The notes below the pieces were generated by a model that saw only the letters and a program-made list of their open reading frames with translations, searched no databases and was not told the DNA's origin. Shown here one piece after another: positions 1-8,446 of a stretch of DNA of 64,000 nt. The stretch is from the NCBI GenBank assembly GCA_025352125.1, contig JANXTZ010000030.1, positions 1 through 64,000 on the forward strand, written 5' to 3'. The translations under genes and the position numbers were made by a program. This DNA is from Deinococcales bacterium. Its GTDB lineage: Bacteria > Deinococcota > Deinococci > Deinococcales > JAAFIG01. Each line of letters begins with the position of its first letter. Position 1 is the first letter of the stretch.

Positions 1-873
1 GCGGTAGATCAGGCTGGCACTGAAGCCATGCGCCGCGTCTTGAACGAACTGCCGATTTCTGGGCGGGTGGTCATCGGTGAGGGCGAAATGGACGAAGCCC
101 CGATGCTTTACATCGGTGAAAAACTTGGCGCGGGTGGACTCGAGGTGGACATTGCGGTTGATCCCGTGGAGGGCACGAACGCCTGCGCTCGGGGGCTGGC
201 AAATTCGATTGCGGTGATCGCGCTCTCCGAAAAGGGTGGGCTTCTGGGTGCGCCTGACATGTACATGGAAAAACTGGTGGTCGGACCTCCGGCGGCGGGC
301 AAAGTCAGTCTGGATTGGTCGGTCGCCACCAATCTTCAAGTCGTTGCCAAGAGCCTCGAGCGTCCTGTCGAGGATGTGGTTGTGGTGGTCCTTGACCGCC
401 CCAGGCACGAGAACTTAATCAAAGAAATTCGGGCGTGTGGCGCTCGAGTCAAATTGATTGGTGACGGTGATGTGATCGCCAGTCTTGCTGTGGCGGTGCG
501 CGGGACGGGCGTGCATGTGCTGATGGGTTCGGGAGGTGCGCCAGAGGGCGTGCTTTCGGCGGCAGCCATCAAATGCTTGGGCGCGGATTTTCAAGGCAAG
601 TTTCTGCCAGCCGACAACGCCGAACTCGAGCGTTGCAAATCCATGAACGTTGACCCAAACCGTATTTACGCCACAAACGACCTTGCCCCAGGCGAGAACA
701 TTGTCTTTTCCGCGACGGGCATCACCGACGGCGAGTTGCTCGAGGGCGTGCGGCGTTTTGGTGATGGCGCTCGGACGCGCACAATTGCAATGGGTTTTCA
801 AACGCGGGTGGTACGGTTTATTGACACCGTGCATTTGCTGGGTGAGGGTGCTCGGGTCACCGTGCGCGTTTAA
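1..873 (+). CDS. glpX: Fructose-1,6-bisphosphatase class II, 5' end outside window
   Basis: Hydrolyses fructose 1,6-bisphosphate to fructose 6-phosphate in gluconeogenesis, in the cytosol. The frame is open from base 1 and the first residues ([15 protein letters not shown]) already align inside the family, so about 40 N-terminal residues lie to the left and the ATG at 28 is internal. [13 protein letters not shown] (visible residues 24-36) and DPVEGTN (54-60) are the metal- and phosphate-binding motifs of the inositol-phosphatase-like fold; GDGDV follows. The C-terminus is complete (TAA at 871-873). The next gene has its own -10 box 13 bases after the stop, so this is probably the last gene of its transcript. 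Identification is firm; only the start is missing. Confidence 0.95.
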   Translation, partial: AVDQAGTEAMRRVLNELPISGRVVIGEGEMDEAPMLYIGEKLGAGGLEVDIAVDPVEGTNACARGLANSIAVIALSEKGGLLGAPDMYMEKLVVGPPAAGKVSLDWSVATNLQVVAKSLERPVEDVVVVVLDRPRHENLIKEIRACGARVKLIGDGDVIASLAVAVRGTGVHVLMGSGGAPEGVLSAAAIKCLGADFQGKFLPADNAELERCKSMNVDPNRIYATNDLAPGENIVFSATGITDGELLEGVRRFGDGARTRTIAMGFQTRVVRFIDTVHLLGEGARVTVRV

Positions 874-885
874 ACGGTGCACGTG

Positions 886-891
886 TAAACT
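886..891 (+). promoter_or_regulatory. -10 box TAAACT, leaderless type
   Basis: TAAACT lies 5 bases before the ATG at 897 and there is no Shine-Dalgarno sequence. Transcription from it would start at or next to the start codon. Confidence 0.55.
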
Positions 892-896
892 GCCTT

Positions 897-1724
897 ATGG
901 CGCATTCGCATGTCAAATTTGGTCTGGCGTTGGGTGGCGGTGGCGCTCGAGGTTTTGCGCACATTGGGGTCATGCGGGTGCTGGAACGTGAGGGCATCAA
1001 GCCCGACATGATTGCTGGAACCAGCATGGGCGGTTTGTTGGCGGCGTTGTTCGCGGCGGGCTGCTCGAGTGATGTCGCCGAAAAATTTGTGCGGGACGTC
1101 TCCTTGGCGCGTCTGCTCGATTTGAATCCATTAAGAGACCTGCTGCGTTTGGGTGAACTGAAAAAAATGTTGAGCGCTCACATTCCCAAAACCTTCGAGG
1201 AATTGCCGATGCCGCTCTGCTTGACCGCCACCGATTTGGTGACTGGGCGCGGCGCATACTTGTACCAGGGTGATTTGCTCGAGGCAATCGGTTGCACCAT
1301 CGCTTTTCCAGGGGCGATAGATGCAACTTGGGTTGGTGAACGCCTGCTGACCGACGGCGGTCTGCTCAATCAAGTGCCCGTCGATGCGCTGCATTTTCTG
1401 GGTGCGAACCGGATTTTGGCGGTCGATGTCCGACCACTCGCGCCGCTCGAGTTCAGCCTCGAAGACAAACCAATTCGCTGGTGGGAGCACCTGCTCGGGC
1501 GTGACCGGATCATGACCGGAATGCAAGCCATGATGCGTTCAATCGAAATCATGCAGTTTCAGATGACCGAAACGCGGCTCGCCATGTTCGTGCCAGATTT
1601 GATTTTGCGTCCTCACATGGACGGCATCGGGATTTTCAGTTTCAACCGCGAAACCGACGCGATCAAGGCGGGCGAGAAGGTTGCCATGTCGCAACTCGAG
1701 CATTTCATCAGCAAATTGAAGTGA
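897..1724 (+). CDS. Patatin-like phospholipase / RssA-type hydrolase
   Basis: A 275-residue cytosolic patatin-family serine hydrolase, predicted to cleave acyl esters of lipids. The glycine-rich oxyanion loop GGGGARG is at residues 13-19, the nucleophile elbow GTSMG at 41-45 (Ser43), and the second member of the Ser-Asp dyad is Asp153 in TDGG. Length fits the short bacterial RssA/YlbK group rather than long outer-membrane patatins; there is no signal peptide. The start follows a TAAACT -10 box without a ribosome site. The gene ends 18 bases before a GTG start with a good AGGAGG, so it is probably co-transcribed with the BTAD regulator downstream. The family is certain; the substrate is not. 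Confidence 0.9.
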   Translation: MAHSHVKFGLALGGGGARGFAHIGVMRVLEREGIKPDMIAGTSMGGLLAALFAAGCSSDVAEKFVRDVSLARLLDLNPLRDLLRLGELKKMLSAHIPKTFEELPMPLCLTATDLVTGRGAYLYQGDLLEAIGCTIAFPGAIDATWVGERLLTDGGLLNQVPVDALHFLGANRILAVDVRPLAPLEFSLEDKPIRWWEHLLGRDRIMTGMQAMMRSIEIMQFQMTETRLAMFVPDLILRPHMDGIGIFSFNRETDAIKAGEKVAMSQLEHFISKLK

Positions 1725-1742
1725 AACAGGAGGTGTTGCCCT

Positions 1743-4691
1743 GTGTTGTTTCGATTTTTAGACAATCCGCACATCGAAGTTGACAGCCGCCGCGAAATGC
1801 TTGCCAGCACCAAATCGGTGGCGTTGTTGGTGTATTTGGCGTGTCAACAGACTTGGGTCACTCGAGACACCTTGAGTGCCTTGTTTGGCGATGACAACAC
1901 CGATGGCGACGCCTTGCGCCAACTGCGGGTGATCTTGTCTCGAGCCAGAAAATTTGGCTGGGCTGGAACGTTGGAACTCGAGGACAATCGTTTGCGGTTT
2001 AACGTTCAAACCGATTTGCAATTGTTCCGCCGAGCCATTGGGGCAGCCGATTGGCAACGGGCGACAGAATTGTACAGATCAGAATTTTTAAGTGGTTTTC
2101 AGATTCGGGCAAGCGGTTTTGAGGCTTGGCTCGAGGTCGAACGCGAAACCTGGCGGCAAGCTTGGCTGGAGGCGGCGCTGTTGTACTCGAGAAATTTGGC
2201 GGCACAAAACGACCACCTCGCCGCCAGCCATTTGCTGCACAATGTGCTGGCACTGGATGCACTTTCCGAGGATGTGCTGGCGCTGTACCTCGAGCAACAA
2301 TACCTGGCTGGGGGGCGCAGTGAGGCTCTAAAAACCTTCGAGCGTTTCCGCGATCAACTGCAGAGCGAACTGGCGTTGGAGCCGCTCGAAAGCACCCTGA
2401 AATTGGTGCAAGTCATTCGTCAAGCCGCACCGCTCGAGACCATTTCAGTTGCCAGTGTCGGCAAGTCGAGTGTGCCATTGACCGTCTTGCGCCCACCGCA
2501 ATTGATCGGACGGGGAGCAGAACGCGCCGCCCTCGAGACTGCCAGCCGGACCGTGATCTTGGTGTCCGGCGAACCTGGCTCGGGCAAGACGCGGCTGCTC
2601 GAGGAGGTCCTGGGACGCACGCGCTGGCTGGCATGTTTTGAAGGTCTGGAAAATGTGCCGTATCAACCGCTTATCGCGTTTTTGAGGTCGCAACTGTCCA
2701 CGTTGCCCGACTTGGGAGTTTACAGTGAAGACCTGGCGCGACTGATTCCAGAGGTGCTGCCAAACGCCAGCCTGCACACCGACGACCCCATCAGCGCCAA
2801 AGCAAGGCTGCTCGAGGCGCTGGCGCGTTGCTTTGAAGCCCAAGGTAAACCTATTGTGATCGACGATCTGCAATGGGCTGACCCGTCCAGTCTCGAGTTT
2901 CTGAGCTTTCTGGCGTTGCGCGGCGTGGTGAAGATTTTTGGTAGTTACCGGTCAAGTGAAATCAACCCCGCGCTTGGGAAGGTCATCACTGCTTGGCGCT
3001 CGAGTGATTCCTTGCTAGAAGTCAAACTCGAGCCGCTGACAATGGAGCACATCAACAGCTTGCTGGCGAGCCTGAGCGGTCTTGAGGCTGGACCACAGCG
3101 CTTCTCGAGTTGGCTCTCGAAACAATCGGGCGGCAACCCATTCTTTGCCCTCGAGACGCTGAAGGCTTTGTTTGAAACTGGGATGCTGCAAGAAAAGGAT
3201 GGGGCATGGACAAGCCAACTTGACGACCTGAGCCTCGATTACCAGGAGTTACGCGTCCCGAGCAAAGTCGCGGCGGTCATTGAACAACGCGTCTCGAGGT
3301 TGTCCGAACCCGCCAAACGGGCGCTTCAGGCGGCGTGCGTGATGCGCCAGGGGTTCACACCAAAAACGCTGGCGGGCATTGTTGGATTCTCGGAATTTGC
3401 GGTTTTGGACGCGTTAGAAGAGGCGCAAAACTCGAGTTTGATTGTGAATGATCATTTTGTGCACGATCTGATCCGGCAGGGGATGTACCAGAATTTACCC
3501 GAGGCGCGGCGCAAGGTTTTGCACGGCAATGTCGCACAAATGCTCGAGCGTGATGCAGAACCGCTGGTGGTGGCAGAACACTGGTTGAGCGCTGGAGATG
3601 TGAAGCGAGCTTTTCAAATGTTTTATCTTGCGGCAACGAACTACAGTGAACGCAGCCTACTTGAAGAAAGTCGGGAAGCTTTTCAACTTGCTTTGATTCA
3701 CGCCCCAACGCCTGGCTCAAAGTTTGAGACACAAACCGATTTGGCTTGGATTCAATTTTATTTGTCGAACTTTAAAGAAGCTCAACGCCTGATTGAACCT
3801 GTCCTTGCCGAAGGGCAACTTCCCGAAATTCATGCCTCTGCACTTAACCTCTGGGCTGAACTTCTTCTTTGGGGCGGACATATTGTTCAAGCCGCAATAG
3901 CCAACGCGAATGCGCTTGAAGTTGGCGAGCGAGCAGCATTGGATACCACCAACATTCGCAAGACTGGCGCACACATTGCACAAACTGAAGGGCGTTTCGA
4001 GGATGCGATAGCTTTGCTCGAGCCAATGATTGAACATTGGCGAACCCAAACAACAAACAGCAAACTTGCTGGGGCGTTAATCAGTCTAGGATCGGCACAC
4101 AATGAGCTTGGCAATTACGAAATTGCAGAGCACCTCAACAAGGAGGGTTGGGACATTGCCAAGATGCTTGGTGCAAAACTGACTCAAGTCAACGCCGCAG
4201 TGAATCTTGCCTATTCCCTTGCCCGACTTGATCGTTTTGAAGAATCGGTGAGTGTACAAGAAGAAGCCCTCCTTCTTGGCAAGTTCACCAATACCGCCAC
4301 ACTTCGCAACAACCTCGCATCAGATTACATCAAGCTTGGTCGTTTGGATGAGGCTCGAGTTGTGAGTGAAGACTTGATCCGCGAAAATGATGATCCAACC
4401 CTGAGCTGCATTTCGTGGAGTCGTTTGGCAAAAATTTATGCCCAACAAGGTCTTGAACTTGAAAAACACCAGGCTCTGGAACAAGGGATTGCCATGCTCG
4501 AAAACACCGAATACGAAGTGGCACGGGTTGGAATTGCGATTAACGTATTTGATTACGGCAGTGATGAACAACTCGAGAAATTAATGCCATACCTTCAAAA
4601 TAAACCATTTTCTAACCCGTATGCACAACAAAAGTTTGAAGAAGCCTTTAAACGTCGTTTTGGACGATCTTGGTTTGAATCAACCCCCTGA
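1743..4691 (+). CDS. SARP/AfsR-like transcriptional regulator: winged helix, BTAD, AAA ATPase, TPR
   Basis: A 982-residue probable transcription activator. Start GTG at 1743, preceded by AGGAGG at 1728-1733. Domains in order: an OmpR-like winged helix (about 1-85), a bacterial transcriptional activation domain of TPR-like helices (about 90-230), a STAND/AAA ATPase with Walker A GEPGSGKT (276-283) and Walker B VIDDLQWAD (about residue 374), then TPR-like helices to the end (about 560-950). Proteins of this build bind direct repeats with 11-bp periodicity next to -10 boxes. Such repeats occur at the promoters of the next two genes (4689-4706 and 5010-5029), so these are candidate targets. CTCGAG is sparser after base 3,600 than in the first half. 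The architecture is clear; the signal sensed is unknown. Confidence 0.88.
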   Translation: MLFRFLDNPHIEVDSRREMLASTKSVALLVYLACQQTWVTRDTLSALFGDDNTDGDALRQLRVILSRARKFGWAGTLELEDNRLRFNVQTDLQLFRRAIGAADWQRATELYRSEFLSGFQIRASGFEAWLEVERETWRQAWLEAALLYSRNLAAQNDHLAASHLLHNVLALDALSEDVLALYLEQQYLAGGRSEALKTFERFRDQLQSELALEPLESTLKLVQVIRQAAPLETISVASVGKSSVPLTVLRPPQLIGRGAERAALETASRTVILVSGEPGSGKTRLLEEVLGRTRWLACFEGLENVPYQPLIAFLRSQLSTLPDLGVYSEDLARLIPEVLPNASLHTDDPISAKARLLEALARCFEAQGKPIVIDDLQWADPSSLEFLSFLALRGVVKIFGSYRSSEINPALGKVITAWRSSDSLLEVKLEPLTMEHINSLLASLSGLEAGPQRFSSWLSKQSGGNPFFALETLKALFETGMLQEKDGAWTSQLDDLSLDYQELRVPSKVAAVIEQRVSRLSEPAKRALQAACVMRQGFTPKTLAGIVGFSEFAVLDALEEAQNSSLIVNDHFVHDLIRQGMYQNLPEARRKVLHGNVAQMLERDAEPLVVAEHWLSAGDVKRAFQMFYLAATNYSERSLLEESREAFQLALIHAPTPGSKFETQTDLAWIQFYLSNFKEAQRLIEPVLAEGQLPEIHASALNLWAELLLWGGHIVQAAIANANALEVGERAALDTTNIRKTGAHIAQTEGRFEDAIALLEPMIEHWRTQTTNSKLAGALISLGSAHNELGNYEIAEHLNKEGWDIAKMLGAKLTQVNAAVNLAYSLARLDRFEESVSVQEEALLLGKFTNTATLRNNLASDYIKLGRLDEARVVSEDLIRENDDPTLSCISWSRLAKIYAQQGLELEKHQALEQGIAMLENTEYEVARVGIAINVFDYGSDEQLEKLMPYLQNKPFSNPYAQQKFEEAFKRRFGRSWFESTP

Positions 4692-4721
4692 GACGGTCTT
4701 GAAACGCCAAATATCAATACT
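4689..4721 (+). promoter_or_regulatory. Direct repeat with 11-bp step plus -10-like AATACT (candidate SARP site)
   Basis: TGAGACG (4689-4695) and TGAAACG (4700-4706) are exactly 11 bases apart. AATACT at 4716-4721 lies 9 bases after the second repeat and 6 bases before the ATG at 4728. The geometry matches the promoter at 5010-5043. Confidence 0.45.
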
Positions 4722-4727
4722 GGTGTC

Positions 4728-4919
4728 ATGCCAGAATCTCGAGTCTTGAAAACCAAAAAAATTTGGCGCTCGAGTTTTGTGCTGCGGGTTGGTGGCGAAA
4801 CTTTAAGCCCAAAAATTGAATTGCTTGACCTGCGCACGGGGCAAAAACTCGAGTTTGAATCGTTTGAGGTTTTAAGCAAGCACCTCGAGCAGCGTCAAAA
4901 AAAGCGCGGTTTGCACTGA
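4728..4919 (+). CDS. Small conserved-type protein (63 aa), function unknown
   Basis: A basic 63-residue protein without signal peptide or membrane segment. The core reads SFVLRV followed later by FESFEVLSKHLEQ. It resembles a class of short uncharacterised proteins with an FVVRIW-like strand followed by F-S-x-x-E-L-x-x-F-L; this is recalled similarity, not a search result. It lies 36 bases after the BTAD regulator, has no ribosome site, and starts 6 bases after a -10-like AATACT. It ends just before a strong terminator (4942-4980), so it forms a one-gene unit whose promoter carries the same 11-bp repeat as the following lipoprotein gene. Coding is likely because of the promoter/terminator framing and three in-frame or near CTCGAG sites. 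Confidence 0.6.
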   Translation: MPESRVLKTKKIWRSSFVLRVGGETLSPKIELLDLRTGQKLEFESFEVLSKHLEQRQKKRGLH

Positions 4920-4941
4920 ACAAAAAACCGTATTTCATCTG

Positions 4942-4980
4942 AACGCGACCACGACAACAGATGTGGTCGCGTTTTTGTTT
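4942..4980 (+). terminator. Rho-independent terminator
   Basis: The 11-base arm at 4942-4952 (AACGCGACCAC) pairs perfectly with 4963-4973 around a 10-base loop, and runs into TTTTTGTTTT. Confidence 0.9.
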
Positions 4981-5009
4981 TATCAAGCGTCTCAAAATTA
5001 TTTTTACCA

Positions 5010-5043
5010 GTGAAACGCTCGTGAAACGCCACTTTTCTAAGCT
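5010..5043 (+). promoter_or_regulatory. Direct repeat GTGAAACGC x2 with 11-bp step plus -10 TAAGCT (candidate SARP site)
   Basis: GTGAAACGC occurs at 5010-5018 and again at 5021-5029, an 11-base step, with TAAGCT at 5038-5043, 8 bases after the second copy. This spacing is the one described for SARP activators. The transcript would carry a leader of about 110 bases to the ATG at 5158. Confidence 0.5.
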
Positions 5044-5157
5044 TCTTGCATCAAAGCCAAAACGCAGCTCGAGCGTGGCTTACGGAGGTGCAATTGAAAG
5101 GTACTGATTTTGTTTCTGGCAACCGTTTACGCCCTCAACTTATTCAAGGAGATCAAC

Positions 5158-6978
5158 ATGAAATATGACTGGAAAATCCTCAGCCCCATCGTTTTAGCAC
5201 TTTTCTTTACCGCCTGCCCAGAAATCACAACCACCCCGCCCAGTGTAGCGGTGGCAAAAGTGACGCTCGAGACACCATCGGTGTTGCTGCCAGGTTTAAA
5301 CGCCAGCCAACAACTGATTGCCAAAGCCTTTGATGCGCAAGGCAACTTGGTGACCGCCAAGATCAACTGGCTATCGAGCAAACCAAACAACGTCAGCGTG
5401 GATGCAAACGGTCTGGCGAGCGGCGTTGCCATCGGCTCGAGTCAACTCAGTGCCAGCGTGGGCGCTGTCAAATCAGCGCCAATTCTGGCAGCCGTTGCCG
5501 AACTGAACAGCGATTTGACCAACATTCCCGCCAGCGATGTCGAATCGGACCCTGTGTTCGAGACGCCAGCCACAACCTCGAGAAATGTTGCGCCTCGAGC
5601 CGTGAGTGTTGGCAGTCGGTATTCGGTGATTGTCAAACGCAGCGCCCTGCCAACCGTCGGTAAAAAGTGGTATTCCGAGGGCAGGAATGGACAGCGCTTG
5701 ATCGGAAAAGTCGTCGCCGCCGAAGCCCTTGGGTCGGACCGCTACAAGATCACGCTCGAGGTTGTGCCGTACCAGGAGGTGTTCAAGCAACTGAACATCG
5801 ACGAGGACATCGATTTTTCACAAAGCCAAACGATCATCCCGCCGCCCGTCACCTACGAACCGCCCGCCGAGGCACTGGTTCGACCACAAGCTTTTGTCAA
5901 CGTTGGTAACGGTCTCGAGTGCGAACTCAGTGGTGTGGGCGGCACACCACCGATCAGTCTAAGCATTCCACAAATGAGCATCGGTTATGACAACGACGAA
6001 AACAGAACCGGTTTGTTCGTCAATATTGGTTTTGGTCAACCAAACACCATCGTTTTACGCTTTGCAGGGAAACTGACGGCGGCAATGACGCTGAGTGGAA
6101 GAATCACCCGAAACTTTAACGGCACGGTTGATTGCCGCGTCAGTGCTCCAATCGCAGTTGCGGTCGCTGTCCCAATGCCAATGTTCACCAGCCTTGGCGA
6201 AGAACGGGGTTTGGGCATTGCATTCTCGGGCAATTTCAGTGGACCCAGTACCAATTTTAATGCCGAGGGCAGCAGTTCAATCAGCTACTCGACAGGGGCA
6301 AAGCTTGATTTGGATACGGGAACAATCACCCCGTTCAACAGCGTCACGCCGACCAACAACGTTGCCATTCGCTACAGCAACACCGGAGCGGCAATCTCGA
6401 GAATCAAACTCTCTGCCAGCCCTTATGTTTTTGAAAACTGGGTGTTTCGTGCGGGACCACTGGCGTTTGATATCTGGAAGAACCAAAATGGTTTGCGTTT
6501 CAAAGCCGACCTTGCCACCTTAAACGACCAATTTAGCGATCCAAATTACGCCTCGAGTTACGCACTCGAACGCTTTCACACACAAGGTCCTGGCGCAGAA
6601 TTTCATGACCTCATGAATTTTTTGAACGCGGGCGCATTGCTGCCACCATCAAGTTCCTCGAGCACCCCAGTGGCTCAGGATTTCACGCTCGAGTCTTTTG
6701 CTTGCGGCGTCAACAATTTCGGGCTTTGCGTCACACGATTTACCGACAAGAGCTTTCCATTTATTGGTGCGAACAACATCGACAAGCTCGAGATTTACCG
6801 CAAGCGCGGCACGACCAGCACCTTGCTTGCCACCGACACTGGCGTGAACCCGACCAACATCATCACCACCTTCCCAAGTGATCAGGTTCAAGCGGGAGAT
6901 CAATGCCAGTTGGTGGTCTACACCAAACTCATGCCTGGTATTCCGCTCGAGGCTGCCACAGATTCAAGCTGCATGTAA
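5158..6978 (+). CDS. Predicted secreted lipoprotein with Big2-like Ig domain
   Basis: A 606-residue surface protein of unknown function. The start at 5158 is chosen because AAGGAGAT lies 7 bases upstream and it gives a type II signal peptide: Met-Lys, a hydrophobic stretch and lipobox FTAC, with the lipidated Cys near residue 19. The open frame extends 16 codons further upstream but those lack a ribosome site. Residues about 30-105 look like a bacterial Ig-like group 2 (Big2) domain (AFDAQGNLVTAKINW, VSVDANGLASGV). The remainder (160-600) shows beta-rich low-similarity sequence and four or more Cys, unrecognised. It is monocistronic, between a candidate SARP promoter and a terminator at 6991. 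Lipoprotein status is secure; role is unknown. Confidence 0.8.
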   Translation: MKYDWKILSPIVLALFFTACPEITTTPPSVAVAKVTLETPSVLLPGLNASQQLIAKAFDAQGNLVTAKINWLSSKPNNVSVDANGLASGVAIGSSQLSASVGAVKSAPILAAVAELNSDLTNIPASDVESDPVFETPATTSRNVAPRAVSVGSRYSVIVKRSALPTVGKKWYSEGRNGQRLIGKVVAAEALGSDRYKITLEVVPYQEVFKQLNIDEDIDFSQSQTIIPPPVTYEPPAEALVRPQAFVNVGNGLECELSGVGGTPPISLSIPQMSIGYDNDENRTGLFVNIGFGQPNTIVLRFAGKLTAAMTLSGRITRNFNGTVDCRVSAPIAVAVAVPMPMFTSLGEERGLGIAFSGNFSGPSTNFNAEGSSSISYSTGAKLDLDTGTITPFNSVTPTNNVAIRYSNTGAAISRIKLSASPYVFENWVFRAGPLAFDIWKNQNGLRFKADLATLNDQFSDPNYASSYALERFHTQGPGAEFHDLMNFLNAGALLPPSSSSSTPVAQDFTLESFACGVNNFGLCVTRFTDKSFPFIGANNIDKLEIYRKRGTTSTLLATDTGVNPTNIITTFPSDQVQAGDQCQLVVYTKLMPGIPLEAATDSSCM

Positions 6979-6990
6979 AATCGAATCTTC

Positions 6991-7022
6991 AAAAAGTCCC
7001 GCCAAACGGTGGGACTTTTTTT
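6991..7022 (+). terminator. Rho-independent terminator
   Basis: AAAAAGTCCCGCC pairs with GGTGGGACTTTTT (one G-T pair) around a four-base loop, followed by T residues. It separates the lipoprotein gene from the convergent rsmF. Confidence 0.88.
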
Positions 7023-7029
7023 GTAGGCT

Positions 7030-8403
7030 TCAATCCTCAAAGTTAATTCTCGAGTCGCGCAAATGCTTGGGGTAGTGGTTTTTGATGGTGCTGCCGACAC
7101 GTTTGCCCCAAGCCAAACCCAGCCCGAGCACGCGCACGATCACCCAACCCGCCGCGCCTTCGGCGTGAATCGTCTCGCCCCGTAAAAACGTTTGTACCCG
7201 AGGGTCATCAAGCTCGAGGTCAAGCACAGGAACATCAGGCATATCTCGAGGAAACCAATGACTGAGCGCATGGTGCGGCTCGAGCCTGCCCAATTTGACC
7301 TCCGCCATCGGCACTCCCGCCCGAACCACTTTTAACGTCTCGAGCGGTGGTGTTTGTTGGGCAATCAATTGCACCTCACCGCGAAACACGGCAAAATTTC
7401 CGTTGGGCACGCCGTAATCTTTCTGAAATTCAAGCCAAGATTTGCGCTCGAGTTTGGCTTTGAACGGTTGCGCGAAGGCTTCAAACCCGAGTTCGGTGCT
7501 GGTGTCCTCGCCTGATATTTTGCGAAGTTTGGCAATGAAATGCCCTTCGCCGCGCAATTTGTGCGCCCACAACCTCGCCGTGAAACCGTCACGGTCACGT
7601 CCACGATCAAATCCCCAATCCGTCGCATTTTGTTCATCAAAAATATCGATCAATTCAAATTCTTTATAATCCTCGAGAAACCGCTCAATCACATTTTCGT
7701 TCTCTTCGCTCGAGAAAGTGCAGGTGCTGTACACCATTGTCCCGCCAGGTTTGAGGAGTTGCGCGGCGCTTTTTAAAATTTCAGTTTGACGGTTTGCGCA
7801 CGTTAGAACACTGGCTTCTGACCACTCGAGCATCGCGTCAGGGTTTTTGCGGAACATGCCCTCGCCACTGCACGGCGCGTCAATCAAAATGCGGTCAAAG
7901 TACGACCCCCAGGCGGTTGCCAAACGCGCTGGGTCTTCGTTCATGATGACACCAGGCAAACCCAGTCGCTCGAGGTTTTCCGCCAGAATTCTGGCTCGAG
8001 ATGGCACAATTTCGTTGCTGACCAGCAGCCCTTGTCCGTGCATCAGGCTGGCGAGGTGTGTACTTTTGCCACCTGGCGCGGCGCACAAATCGAGCACGCG
8101 TTCTCCAGGCACAGGCTCGAGGATTTGGGCGACCGCCATCGCGCTGGCTTCCTGTACGTAATACGCGCCCAGGGCATGAAGTACGTGCGATCCGGCTCTG
8201 GCTTCAAACGGCACGTAAAAACCTGTCTCGCACCAGGGAACAGGATCGAGGTTTGGAAAGTGCTGCATCAATTCTGGTGGCTCGAGTTTTTGCAGGTTGA
8301 GGCGCAAACTGTTGACCCGTGGTTGTTGAAACGCAGTTTCAAACGCGGCGTATTCATCACCGAGAAAGGCTTGCATTTTGGCTTGGAACACTTTTGGCAG
8401 CAC
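7030..8403 (-). CDS. rsmF: 16S rRNA (cytosine-C5)-methyltransferase RsmF-like
   Basis: A 457-residue NOL1/NOP2/Sun-family SAM-dependent RNA m5C methyltransferase. The SAM loop DLCAAPGGK is at 105-113. The two family cysteines are Cys178 in DAPCSGEGMFRK, whose motif marks the RsmF subgroup, and Cys228 in YSTCTFS. A C-terminal extension (about 300-457) corresponds to the PUA-like RNA-binding region of RsmF. The start is GTG at 8403, 5 bases after a -10 box TAAAAT, with no ribosome site; an ATG five bases upstream is out of frame. It is transcribed away from the gene at 8447 across only 43 bp. The exact target cytosine cannot be read from sequence. Confidence 0.92.
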   Translation of the reverse strand: MLPKVFQAKMQAFLGDEYAAFETAFQQPRVNSLRLNLQKLEPPELMQHFPNLDPVPWCETGFYVPFEARAGSHVLHALGAYYVQEASAMAVAQILEPVPGERVLDLCAAPGGKSTHLASLMHGQGLLVSNEIVPSRARILAENLERLGLPGVIMNEDPARLATAWGSYFDRILIDAPCSGEGMFRKNPDAMLEWSEASVLTCANRQTEILKSAAQLLKPGGTMVYSTCTFSSEENENVIERFLEDYKEFELIDIFDEQNATDWGFDRGRDRDGFTARLWAHKLRGEGHFIAKLRKISGEDTSTELGFEAFAQPFKAKLERKSWLEFQKDYGVPNGNFAVFRGEVQLIAQQTPPLETLKVVRAGVPMAEVKLGRLEPHHALSHWFPRDMPDVPVLDLELDDPRVQTFLRGETIHAEGAAGWVIVRVLGLGLAWGKRVGSTIKNHYPKHLRDSRINFED

Positions 8404-8408
8404 AAGTC

Positions 8409-8414
8409 ATTTTA
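8409..8414 (-). promoter_or_regulatory. -10 box TAAAAT of rsmF
   Basis: On the minus strand TAAAAT lies 5 bases before the GTG start at 8403; no Shine-Dalgarno sequence. It faces away from TAGACT at 8434-8439, so two leaderless promoters share 43 bp. Confidence 0.5.
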
Positions 8415-8433
8415 CGTCACGCCGCTTGTTGGG

Positions 8434-8439
8434 TAGACT
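8434..8439 (+). promoter_or_regulatory. -10 box TAGACT, leaderless type
   Basis: TAGACT ends 7 bases before the ATG at 8447; no ribosome site is present. Confidence 0.5.
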
Positions 8440-8446
8440 CTGAGCC

